A stretch of DNA of 64,000 nucleotides, taken from assembly GCF_024346975.1 (NCBI RefSeq), contig NZ_AP024885.1, forward strand, positions 2,604,001 to 2,668,000. The letters run 5' to 3'. Shown here in pieces: positions 46,803 to 58,839 of this stretch (positions are counted from its first letter, which is position 1; every line of letters begins with the position of its first letter). The translations under genes and the position numbers were made by a program. Origin of the DNA: Vibrio neonatus. Lineage in GTDB: Bacteria; Pseudomonadota; Gammaproteobacteria; Enterobacterales; Vibrionaceae. The notes beneath the pieces were generated by a model. The model was not told the DNA's origin and searched no databases. It was given only the letters and a program-made list of their open reading frames with translations.

Positions 46803-47690
46803 ATGAACGTTAAAAGCCTACAGATTTTTTTACATCTTTCCGAAAGTAAGAACTTCAGCAAGACAGCTTCGGCAATGCACATGAGTCCATCCACATTAAG
46901 TCGACAGATAAAACGTCTCGAACAAGAAGTGCAACAAATCCTTTTTATTCGTGATAATCGCAGTGTTGAACTGACTACGGCAGGCAAAGATCTGCTCCCT
47001 ATTGCGCACAATATCGTGAATCAATGGCAGACTTTTACGCTCAATTATTTGGATAATAAGGATGTGCTAAAAGGAGAGATACGCTTATTTTGTTCTGTTA
47101 CCGCCAGCTATAGTCACCTGCCACGTCTGTTATCGGAATTTAGACTGCTGCACCCACTCATCGAATACAAACTCAGTACTGGCGACCCCGCGCAAGCCAT
47201 AGAAAAAGTGTTAAACGATGAAGCCGATATCGCTATCTCTGCAGAAAGTGATCAACTATCGTCACGGGTCATATTTGAAAATATCAGCGAAATATCTCTT
47301 TCGGTTATCGCACCTAAAGGAGTTGCTAATGTAGAGAGTATGCTCAGCGAACCTATAGACTGGAACAAAATCCCTTTCATCATACCGTCAGAAGGTACCG
47401 CTAGAGATAGATGCAACTCTTGGTTTAAACGCAGCAAAATCAAACCCAATATTTACGCACAGGTATCAGGGCATGAGGCTATTGTCAGTATGGTTGCACT
47501 GGGTTGCGGTATTGGTATTGCCCCTGATGTGGTGATTAACAACAGTCCAGTTAAAGATCGTATTCAAAAACTGGATGTCGAACCGGTAAAACCATTTAAA
47601 TTAGGAGTTTGCTGTAAACGGTCTCAACTTAACAACCCCCTAATCAAGGCTTTATGGAACGTGGCAGAAGCTAACTATATTTCCAATTAA
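46803..47690 (+). CDS. ilvY: IlvY, LysR-type activator of ilvC
   Basis: Transcription factor of 295 residues that activates ilvC when its substrates accumulate. The N-terminal helix-turn-helix is NFSKTASAMHMSPSTLSRQI (about 18-37) followed by RLEQEVQQILFIR; the C-terminal part is the periplasmic-binding-protein-like effector domain (from about residue 90), with GCGIGIAPDVVI near the end. The divergent position next to ilvC decides between this and other LysR proteins. Confidence 0.92.
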   Translation: MNVKSLQIFLHLSESKNFSKTASAMHMSPSTLSRQIKRLEQEVQQILFIRDNRSVELTTAGKDLLPIAHNIVNQWQTFTLNYLDNKDVLKGEIRLFCSVTASYSHLPRLLSEFRLLHPLIEYKLSTGDPAQAIEKVLNDEADIAISAESDQLSSRVIFENISEISLSVIAPKGVANVESMLSEPIDWNKIPFIIPSEGTARDRCNSWFKRSKIKPNIYAQVSGHEAIVSMVALGCGIGIAPDVVINNSPVKDRIQKLDVEPVKPFKLGVCCKRSQLNNPLIKALWNVAEANYISN

Positions 47691-47698
47691 AACTGCTA

Positions 47699-48361
47699 TC
47701 AAAAAGCCATTTTGTACTCTAGATAACCTTCGCCTACGAAACCTGTATTGCTGTTTACTCTATTGTCTTGGCTTTCTGATGCATTGTAGCCCAATCGAAT
47801 TTGATGGTTTTTATATTGGTAACTAATGAAAGTATCCACATACATGCTTTCATAACCTGACTCACCAAGCGTATAAAACGGGTCAACACCCAGAGAAAAA
47901 CCCGAGCCAAGCTTAAATCGGTTATACACACCAACAGTTCCGGTCGCAATCCACTTATCTTCAATGATCTCCATAGACCCTAGCGTTGCAATAGGATAAA
48001 TAGTCCAAGAGTCACCCACTTGTAGCGTCGATACCGCGCCAATGCTAGCAGAAGTGCCAAAATCATTTTCAAGTTGTAGTGTCGATTCTGCGTAAACTCC
48101 AATACCTTGCCACAAGTTCATATGAGCGTAACGTACGTTAAGCGCATCCATCCCTTGCTTAGACTCAACGGCGAGCATGTTCTTGCCCCATGCAAACCCT
48201 GCCGAAAGATCTAAATCCCCATTAGTATATAAATGCGCACCAACACTTGAGTAAACAGCCGTTGGATCGGCCATATCAACCGCTTTAGACTGATTCGAGT
48301 CAGATTGAGCAAAACCAATAGTTGGAACAAGGTACAAACAAAATAGCCAAAAACGATTCAT
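47699..48361 (-). CDS. Uncharacterised exported protein, probable outer-membrane beta-barrel
   Basis: A 220-residue protein with a signal peptide (RFWLFCLYLVPTIGFAQS, cleavage after about residue 18). The mature part is rich in alternating aromatic and small residues in short strands (VGAHLYTNGDLDLSAGFAWG, ATGTVGVYNRFKLGSGFSLG, IRLGYNASE) and ends in phenylalanine (YLEYKMAF), all typical of small outer-membrane barrels. I do not recognise the family. It is convergent with ilvY (8-bp gap), and a MITE copy ends 13 bp upstream of its start, with AGAGAGG as ribosome site in between. Confidence 0.7.
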   Translation of the reverse strand: MNRFWLFCLYLVPTIGFAQSDSNQSKAVDMADPTAVYSSVGAHLYTNGDLDLSAGFAWGKNMLAVESKQGMDALNVRYAHMNLWQGIGVYAESTLQLENDFGTSASIGAVSTLQVGDSWTIYPIATLGSMEIIEDKWIATGTVGVYNRFKLGSGFSLGVDPFYTLGESGYESMYVDTFISYQYKNHQIRLGYNASESQDNRVNSNTGFVGEGYLEYKMAF

Positions 48362-48374
48362 AAAGCCTCTCTTA

Positions 48375-48534
48375 TACCAATCGTACTAAATAACTGATCA
48401 TTCTAGCTTGTTAAAATACTCGATAACGGCGTTAGAATTTTTGATTGTAGAATAACTACTTATCAAAAAATTCTGCCTTGTTCTCGAGCATTTTTCCTGC
48501 GCTAGCTCTGATCACTTACTTAGTGTGATTGGTA
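48375..48534 (-). repeat. MITE-like 160-bp palindromic element, copy 2 (inverted)
   Basis: Same element as at 44919-45078 in the opposite orientation, with only a handful of base differences over 160 bp. Its ends TACCAATC and GATTGGTA are intact. Its left edge lies directly next to the ribosome site of the outer-membrane-like gene. Confidence 0.88.
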
Positions 48535-48739
48535 TTAATCAGAAGAGAAGCAAATTTATCTGAAGCGACTTTCAAATCCTAATGAAAGCAAAACATACCT
48601 GATATTCGGGTAGGTAATGTCAATATTGAAAAGGAAGCATACCGATAGTGGCAATACCAATCACAACAAATAGGAAGCCGGAAACAACAAAAGGAAAACG
48701 CTGAAACCAAGACGCTATTTTGTAAACGCCAGATACGAC
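48535..48739. other. Stretch without an assigned gene behind the third rRNA operon
   Basis: About 200 bp between the MITE and the rRNA operon terminator. On the minus strand one frame is open through the terminator hairpin and ends at 48620 with a hydrophobic segment (VVSGFLFVVIGIATIGMLPF) but has no start codon of its own. It could be the remnant of a membrane-protein gene cut by rearrangement at the rRNA operon, or chance; T-rich DNA easily reads as hydrophobic. Confidence 0.4.
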
Positions 48740-48766
48740 AAAGCCCCGTCGAATGACGAGGCTTTT
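48740..48766 (-). terminator. Terminator of the third rRNA operon
   Basis: On the minus strand AAAGCCTCGTC / GACGGGGCTTT with loop ATTC, 7 bases behind the distal 5S gene. Confidence 0.8.
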
Positions 48767-48773
48767 GAATGCA

Positions 48774-48893
48774 AACCTGGCGATGTCCTACTCTCACATG
48801 GGGAAGCCCCACACTACCATCGGCGCTATTGTGTTTCACTTCTGAGTTCGGCATGGAATCAGGTGGGTCCACAATGCTATGGTCGCCAAGCAA
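48774..48893 (-). rRNA. rrf: 5S ribosomal RNA, third operon, distal copy
   Basis: About 120 bases, nearly identical to the other three copies; the last base before the terminal GCC stem differs (AACCTGG against AGCCTGG on the plus strand). It follows tRNA-Thr at the end of the operon. Confidence 0.96.
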
Positions 48894-48939
48894 ATTTGGT
48901 TTTTGATTTCACTTTTATAAAAAAGTGAAACAAAGAAAA

Positions 48940-49015
48940 TGGTGCTAGTACCCAGAGTCGAACTGGGGACCTCACCCTTACCAAGGGTGCGCTCTACCAA
49001 CTGAGCCATACCAGC
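48940..49015 (-). tRNA. tRNA-Thr (anticodon GGT)
   Basis: 76 bases with encoded CCA; anticodon arm CACCCTTGGTAAGGGTG gives GGT. It lies between two 5S genes, as thrV does in E. coli rrnD. Confidence 0.97.
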
Positions 49016-49038
49016 AATTTAACGTCTAAATTAGACGA

Positions 49039-49063
49039 AAAAACCCGCTAATTAAGCGGGTTC
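49039..49063 (-). terminator. Hairpin with T run between proximal 5S and tRNA-Thr
   Basis: On the minus strand AACCCGCT / AGCGGGTT with an AT loop followed by six T. As an intrinsic terminator it would lower expression of the distal tRNA-Thr and second 5S. Confidence 0.65.
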
Positions 49064-49072
49064 TTCAAATTT

Positions 49073-49193
49073 AAAGCCTGGCGATGTCCTACTCTCACAT
49101 GGGGAAGCCCCACACTACCATCGGCGCTATTGTGTTTCACTTCTGAGTTCGGCATGGAATCAGGTGGGTCCACAATGCTATGGTCGCCAAGCA
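49073..49193 (-). rRNA. rrf: 5S ribosomal RNA, third operon, proximal copy
   Basis: About 120 bases, identical by eye to the 5S at 5884-6003. Confidence 0.97.
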
Positions 49194-49281
49194 AAATTTT
49201 AAAATTCGGAAAGCTGTCTTAAAAGTTATGTCACACATTCAAAGTTCTTACTTTGAGTCCACAAAACCCCTTGGGTGTTGT

Positions 49282-52170
<2,889 letters not shown>

Positions 52171-52533
52171 ATACAACCCCAAAGGGTCTTGCTTAACGCA
52201 ATACGTTTGCTACAACGTAGTATGACGTTTCCAAGGTGCGTTATCTCTTTATTATGAGCGAGATAACATTCGATTTTGCCGGACTCAAATTTGAATAACA
52301 TCAGGCAATGATGTTATTCCCAAGAACACTTGAATGTGTGTTGGTACCTAATCATTCTTTTATAAAAAAGAATCACTAGGATTTGAGAACTTTTAAATTT
52401 GATAAGTAATAAATCAATCACTTATCGTCAGCTTTCCAAATTGTTAAAGAGCATGTTTATTTCCTAAAAGGAAAATAACCATTTTTAAATATTCTCTATT
52501 CTTTCTAGAGAAGAGAACAAAAATACTTAAAGA
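52171..52533 (-). other. tRNA-Ala to 23S spacer of the third operon
   Basis: Transcribed spacer without a gene. It contains boxA TGCTCTTTAACA (about 52442-52453, minus strand) and the 23S processing-stem half. The stretch near 52296-52316 differs from the other operons, with an ATAACATC / GATGTTAT hairpin in place of the ATGCATTC / GAATACAT one. Confidence 0.7.
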
Positions 52534-52609
52534 TGGTGGAGCTATGCGGGATCGAACCGCAGACCTCCTCGCTGCCAGCGAGGCGCTCTCCCAGCTGAGC
52601 TATAGCCCC
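52534..52609 (-). tRNA. tRNA-Ala (anticodon GGC)
   Basis: 76 bases with encoded CCA; anticodon arm CCTCGCTGGCAGCGAGG gives GGC. Outside the anticodon arm it is the same as tRNA-Ala(TGC) of the first operon. It is the only tRNA in this 16S-23S spacer. Confidence 0.97.
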
Positions 52610-52683
52610 ATCTGGAAGTTTCCTGCTCTAACTTTCTAAACCATATCAATCTGTGTGGACACTCATCGTGAATAATCATCGTA

Positions 52684-54235
<1,552 letters not shown>

Positions 54236-54678
54236 AAAGTTTTTTTGTTCCTAAGAACGGCTCAATGAATACTGACTTCAAAACTCTTTCTTTATAAATA
54301 AAGAAGTAATTTTAAAGCTATTATCGTTCCAACAGAACGATAATGAATTGACTGTGCCAATGATTAAAAATCATTGTATTGGTCACTCAGTTCATTGATA
54401 AATCTTTTCGATTATCATCAACGAGTGCCCACACAGATTGATAGGTTTAAATTGTTAAAGAGCGTGCTTTGCGATGTTTCCTTTTGTGAGGAAGCTCTCA
54501 AAGCGGACGGCCATTCTAGCGATTTGAACCTCAGTGTCAAACACTTTTTGAATTTAATTTTCAAAGAGAAGATAAATTCAATTGGGTTCGGCTAGTTAGC
54601 CTACTGATTCACTGCGAAGCGTTGTGCGCTCTACCGTGTCAGTGAGGCGCATTATAGAGATGCTCAGCTTATTGGCAA
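54236..54678 (-). promoter_or_regulatory. P1 promoter and leader of the third rRNA operon
   Basis: On the minus strand -35 TTGCCA (54673-54678) and -10 TATAAT (54651-54656), 16 bp apart, followed by GCGCCTCACTGACACGG, nearly the same as the second operon. The leader holds boxA (54453-54463) and the 16S processing-stem half. The 54679-54802 stretch contains only the terminator of the fre operon and AT-rich sequence. Confidence 0.85.
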
Positions 54679-54723
54679 GGCTTTTCTTCATTTATTTTCA
54701 TACATTTTCTTTTATGCTCAACA

Positions 54724-54757
54724 AACAAACAGCCTGCTCGAAAAGCAGGCTGTTTGT
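54724..54757 (-). terminator. Terminator of the ubiD-ferredoxin-fre operon
   Basis: On the minus strand CAAACAGCCTGCT / AGCAGGCTGTTTG, a 13-bp stem with a TTTCG loop, followed by a T-rich tail. It lies about 45 bp behind fre. Confidence 0.8.
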
Positions 54758-54802
54758 GGGTGTTTCTTACTATATAGGAAGTAAATCCCGTTTTATGAGC
54801 AC

Positions 54803-55513
54803 TTAAATGAAGGCAAACGCATCTGAGTAGATTTGCTCTATCTTAGCTTTCTTATTAAAAATAAATTGCTCTCTTGCACTACCCGCCATTTCAAAACGGC
54901 CTGCAATATAAATATCGTGTTGAGATAGATCAGAAAAGTCGCCCATCACAGCTTGCAGTACGTTTCCGGTTTTTCCAGTCCACAGCCCTTCATCATTTTC
55001 GACCACTGGCACAAAGTGAATATTGGCGTATTCACTGTCAATGGCACTTAGCTCTTCAAAAGCATACAGCTGAGATTTTGCTCTTGCGCCCCAATATAGA
55101 TGAATGGAGTTTTCTAGCCCTTGGCTAATACAGTGATCAAGAATAGAACGAACATAACTAAAGCCCGTTCCACCCGCTATCAATAGCATTGCTCTGTCAC
55201 TTTGATGAAGGAAAGCATCACCGTGTGGCGCATCGATAATAATATCGCCATCATGGCTTTGCGCTTCTTGCATTCTCTTAACGACTTCTAGGGCATAGGC
55301 GTTTTCTTCTGCAGCACCAATATGAAGTTCTAACTCTCCCTCATGGCGACACGGACTACTGGCAATAGAGAAAGGACGTTTATCTTTCTCTCCCATTACG
55401 ACCATTAAGTATTGGCCTGCTTTAAACGCTACTGGAGTTTCTGGATGAAGCAATACGCGAAAGGTATTACTGGCTAGCGCCTCAATCGACTTTACTTTAC
55501 AACGAATGGTCAT
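54803..55513 (-). CDS. fre: Fre, NAD(P)H-flavin reductase
   Basis: Enzyme of 236 residues that reduces free FMN, FAD or riboflavin with NAD(P)H. The flavin-binding motif is RPFSIASSP (about residues 46-54), the nucleotide-binding motif [14 protein letters not shown] (about 109-122), and [10 protein letters not shown] near the C-terminus. It lacks a ferredoxin domain, which is instead encoded by the separate gene just upstream. Third gene of ubiD-ferredoxin-fre. Reduced FMN from such an enzyme is needed to make the prenylated FMN cofactor of UbiD, which makes the gene order meaningful. Confidence 0.92.
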   Translation of the reverse strand: MTIRCKVKSIEALASNTFRVLLHPETPVAFKAGQYLMVVMGEKDKRPFSIASSPCRHEGELELHIGAAEENAYALEVVKRMQEAQSHDGDIIIDAPHGDAFLHQSDRAMLLIAGGTGFSYVRSILDHCISQGLENSIHLYWGARAKSQLYAFEELSAIDSEYANIHFVPVVENDEGLWTGKTGNVLQAVMGDFSDLSQHDIYIAGRFEMAGSAREQFIFNKKAKIEQIYSDAFAFI

Positions 55514-55528
55514 ATATCCCTCTATTTC

Positions 55529-55798
55529 TTACTCTTCAAAAGTAAGTACTAAATCTGTAGTGGCAAACGCCTGACAAGCAAATACCCAACCTAGGGCTTG
55601 CTCTTTCTCTGTTAATACGGGCTGTAATTGGTACTCGACAGTACCAGCCTTTAAACGACATAAGCACATTCCACACGCACCTACTTGGCAACGATTTGGA
55701 AATGCGATGTTTTGTGCAAGAGCGGCATCCAATATTGTCTGCTGCTCATTCACCTCAAAAACGGTTCCGCTCGGTAAGAGCTCTACCTTATAGGTCAT
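55529..55798 (-). CDS. Plant-type 2Fe-2S ferredoxin
   Basis: A 90-residue [2Fe-2S] ferredoxin. The ligands are C37, C42 and C45 ([10 protein letters not shown]) and C75 (FACQ), the spacing of plant-type ferredoxins; an extra cysteine is at 47. The start at 55798 is chosen because its ATG overlaps the ubiD stop (ATGA), giving coupled translation, and because the protein then begins directly at the first beta strand. It lies 15 bp upstream of fre. In many bacteria this domain is fused to a Fre-like reductase, so the two products may work as a split pair; this is inference. Confidence 0.88.
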   Translation of the reverse strand: MTYKVELLPSGTVFEVNEQQTILDAALAQNIAFPNRCQVGACGMCLCRLKAGTVEYQLQPVLTEKEQALGWVFACQAFATTDLVLTFEE

Positions 55799-57651
55799 AA
55801 TATATCGAGCTTTTCCCAAATCTTATCAATACGCTCAACCAACTGCTTATCTTTGTGTATTGGTCTCCCCCACTCACGGCTGGCTTCACCTTCTAGCTTG
55901 TTAGTCGCGTCAATGCCAAGCTGAGATTGAGTGCCATCGATAAACTGACTATCACGAGCAGGGTCCATACGAGTTGTTATCGCCCAAATCACATCATTCC
56001 AATCACGAATATTGACATCGTCATCACAGACAATGACAAATTTGATTGCTGCATATTGGGAAAACTCAGCTAAGGCAGCTTCAATCACTTGCACACCTTG
56101 ACCTTGCTCTTTCTTGTCTATGGAGATTATCGCCATTCCACCATTGCCTGCTTCTGCCGGCAGGTAGCAATCCAGAACATAGGAATGTTTACCCTTAAAT
56201 TGCTCGCAAAGCTCTTGCGCTTTGGCTGGTTCCAATGCTGGAAATGTTGAAGGTTCGTCATTAGACATGACTAGCTCAGCAGGCCATTTTATTGTGGCAT
56301 CCAATCCCATTTTTGAACCTAATCCGACGACGGGCGACGCAAAATCTAGGGAGTCAATTGGCGTATTCTCGATCATTACTATGTCACGCTTGGGTTGCAA
56401 ATGCTCGGTCATAGCCGCAATAACTTGATCCCAATCTCTCGCATTTACATTCGCATCGCAGACTAATACATATTTTGTGTACATAAACTGGCGCAGAAAA
56501 GACCAAACCCCCATCATGACTCGCTTAGCGTGCCCAGGATATTGCTTCTTCATGGTCACTACCGCCATTCGATAAGAACAGCCTTCTGGCGGCAGATAGA
56601 AATCTTCGATTTCAGGGAATTGCTTTTGCAGAATAGGTACAAACACTTCGTTCAGTGCCACCCCTAATACCGCAGGCTCATCCGGCGGACGACCAGTATA
56701 GGTACTATGGTAAATTGGATCTTTACGCATAGTGATATGCGTAATAGTAAATACGTTGTGGCTTTCTACCTCATTGTAATAACCGGTATGGTCACCATAA
56801 GGGCCTTCATCAGCAAATTCATTCGGGTCGATATACCCTTCTAAAACAATTTCAGCGCCTGCGGGAACATCTAAATCATTGCTAATCGACTTAGTCACTT
56901 CGGTTTTACTGCCACGCAGTAATCCGGCAAAAGCATACTCAGATAATGAGTCTGGCACGGGCGTCACTGCACCTAAAATCGTGGCGGGATCGGCACCAAA
57001 GGCCACAGAGACAGGAAACGGTTTTCCTGGGTTGGCCTCAACCCAATCTCTTAAATCGAGTGCGCCGCCTCGATGAGCTAGCCAACGCATGATGACTTTG
57101 TTTTTGCTCAATTTCTGCTGACGATAAATGCCTAAGTTTTGACGTTTCTGATTCGGGCCTTTAGTAATGGTTAAACCCCAAGTTAATAGAGGCGCGACAT
57201 CATCAGGCCAACAACTCATGACTGGAATTTTATCCAAATCAACGTCTTCACCCTGCCACACTATCTCTTGGCATCGAGCTTTACGCAGTCGTTTGACTGG
57301 CATATTGAGCACTTGTTTGAAAACAGGCAGTTTATCTAGAGCGTCTTTGAAGCCTTTCGGTGGCTCTGGCTCTTTAAGGTAAGCTAATAGCTTTCCCACT
57401 TCTCGCAGATCACTGACCTTTTGACGCCCCATACCCAAAGCCACCCGTTTGGAAGTACCAAATAGGTTGGTCAATACTGGCATGTCATAACCAATGGGAT
57501 TTTCAAATAGAAGTGCAGGGCCACCAGCTCGCAAGGTGCGATCGCTAATTTCCGTCATTTCATAGTTGGGATCAACAGGGTGGGAAATGCGTTTCAATTG
57601 CCCCTCTTTTTCCAAAAGAGCAAGAAAATCTCGCAAGTCTTTGCAGCTCAT
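55795..57651 (-). CDS. ubiD: UbiD, 3-octaprenyl-4-hydroxybenzoate decarboxylase, with duplicated C-terminal region
   Basis: Prenylated-FMN-dependent decarboxylase of ubiquinone synthesis. It has 618 residues against 497 in E. coli. The cofactor and active-site region is intact ([20 protein letters not shown], about 280-299). The extra length comes from a tandem repeat: residues about 352-455 ([35 protein letters not shown]) are followed by a second version at about 496-600 ([42 protein letters not shown]). The first copy keeps [14 protein letters not shown] and the second keeps the family's REWGRPI tail. First gene of the ubiD-ferredoxin-fre operon. Confidence 0.93.
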   Translation of the reverse strand: MSCKDLRDFLALLEKEGQLKRISHPVDPNYEMTEISDRTLRAGGPALLFENPIGYDMPVLTNLFGTSKRVALGMGRQKVSDLREVGKLLAYLKEPEPPKGFKDALDKLPVFKQVLNMPVKRLRKARCQEIVWQGEDVDLDKIPVMSCWPDDVAPLLTWGLTITKGPNQKRQNLGIYRQQKLSKNKVIMRWLAHRGGALDLRDWVEANPGKPFPVSVAFGADPATILGAVTPVPDSLSEYAFAGLLRGSKTEVTKSISNDLDVPAGAEIVLEGYIDPNEFADEGPYGDHTGYYNEVESHNVFTITHITMRKDPIYHSTYTGRPPDEPAVLGVALNEVFVPILQKQFPEIEDFYLPPEGCSYRMAVVTMKKQYPGHAKRVMMGVWSFLRQFMYTKYVLVCDANVNARDWDQVIAAMTEHLQPKRDIVMIENTPIDSLDFASPVVGLGSKMGLDATIKWPAELVMSNDEPSTFPALEPAKAQELCEQFKGKHSYVLDCYLPAEAGNGGMAIISIDKKEQGQGVQVIEAALAEFSQYAAIKFVIVCDDDVNIRDWNDVIWAITTRMDPARDSQFIDGTQSQLGIDATNKLEGEASREWGRPIHKDKQLVERIDKIWEKLDIL

Positions 57652-57719
57652 AGCAGTCCATTTAGCCTAGAAAGATTGCCGCAGTATAACAAAAAGCGCG
57701 CGGGCTTCAGCTAACAAAT

Positions 57720-58685
57720 TTAATGATTAAAGAGTTCTGGGTGCTCGATCACCCACTGCTTAAACCAACTGCTATATCCGTATTCTTGGATACTTGTCGA
57801 TATCACTTTGGCATCATTTCGATTATTCATCTTAGAGACTAAGAAATCTTCTGCCGGTTGTGAGGTTGGCGCATACTTCGCAAGCAATTGCAGACTGCGA
57901 GTATTCAGAGAAGGATTGTTACTGGCCAAAATTAACTGCTGTATCGAAAATTCACTGCCATCCACGCCAAGTCTTTCTAACTCGCGATTCACGGCGCTAT
58001 TGGTCTTCATCTTCCAAAGGATATTGTATAACTCCGGGCTGTGAGAGGCAGAGGCCATTGCCACCATCACTTCGGTACTCGGTAACCAAGACACCACATT
58101 ATTGGTAGTGACTTGCTGTGCCAGAAAACTCATTCCATCTTCTGATAGCTTCACTACATTCTCAATTAGTAGCCTTTCTCTGGGAGGCGTCAGGTCTGGA
58201 TTTTCCGTTAGCCATGCACGTAAATCCAGCTTTCCATTCTCAACGGCGATGTAGAAATTCATCTCTTGTTCGTTTAAATCCCAATCATCCATTAGACGTT
58301 GAGCTAGCTGCTGATAGGCAAAGGCTGGAGTGCTAAAACGGAATCCATCACCTTGTTCGACTAAGGTTAATGAGGATGGGACTTTACGCTGAGAATCGAC
58401 GAAAACGGCAAGATCGGAAGTATATTGCGGATGGGTTTCGGCAATGGTTTTGATGGAGAGAAACCTCACCACTTCTTGTTGGGGTTGTTTGATGCGTAGC
58501 AGATCAAAATTGGCTTTGTCTGATTGGTCGGAAAGTACCAGCGCGACAATACGCTGAGCATCATGATGAGATTGAGTATCGGCAAGCATTTGCTGTTTTT
58601 GTTGTTGAGTTAACTCAACTGCCTGCGCCATGCTTAACGCACTCAACATGACGGATAGCAATATTACTAATAGCCTTTTATGCAT
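57720..58685 (-). CDS. Uncharacterised exported protein, alpha-helical
   Basis: A 321-residue protein with a clear signal peptide (LLVILLSVMLSALSMAQA, cleavage near residue 22). The mature part appears largely helical and hydrophilic, with HEAT-like stretches such as RIVALVLSD, EVVRFLSIKTIAET and RSLQLLAKYAPTSQPAEDFL. No catalytic motif, lipobox or membrane segment is visible. I do not recognise the family. It lies between rho and ubiD on the same strand, with the rho terminator in front, so it is probably expressed on its own. Confidence 0.7.
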   Translation of the reverse strand: MHKRLLVILLSVMLSALSMAQAVELTQQQKQQMLADTQSHHDAQRIVALVLSDQSDKANFDLLRIKQPQQEVVRFLSIKTIAETHPQYTSDLAVFVDSQRKVPSSLTLVEQGDGFRFSTPAFAYQQLAQRLMDDWDLNEQEMNFYIAVENGKLDLRAWLTENPDLTPPRERLLIENVVKLSEDGMSFLAQQVTTNNVVSWLPSTEVMVAMASASHSPELYNILWKMKTNSAVNRELERLGVDGSEFSIQQLILASNNPSLNTRSLQLLAKYAPTSQPAEDFLVSKMNNRNDAKVISTSIQEYGYSSWFKQWVIEHPELFNH

Positions 58686-58751
58686 ACTCTCACTCCCTGT
58701 ATCTATATTCGCCTTCCTGGCTTTATACCCTTAATCATAGAAGCCCATTAT

Positions 58752-58786
58752 TAAAAAAACGTCACCTAATTAGGTGACGTTTTTAA
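58752..58786. terminator. Terminator of rho
   Basis: A perfect palindrome, ACGTCACCTAA directly followed by its complement, with A/T runs at both ends; usable in both directions and placed 54 bp behind rho. Confidence 0.85.
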
Positions 58787-58839
58787 CAATAAGTTCAATA
58801 AACTATGAATTACTGAGATGCAGTTTTTAAGATGCCTTG

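Noticed and set aside
48652..48661. TACCAATCAC, like the start of the MITE, as a third MITE fragment
   Set aside because: The match is limited to about ten bases; the following sequence does not align with the element.
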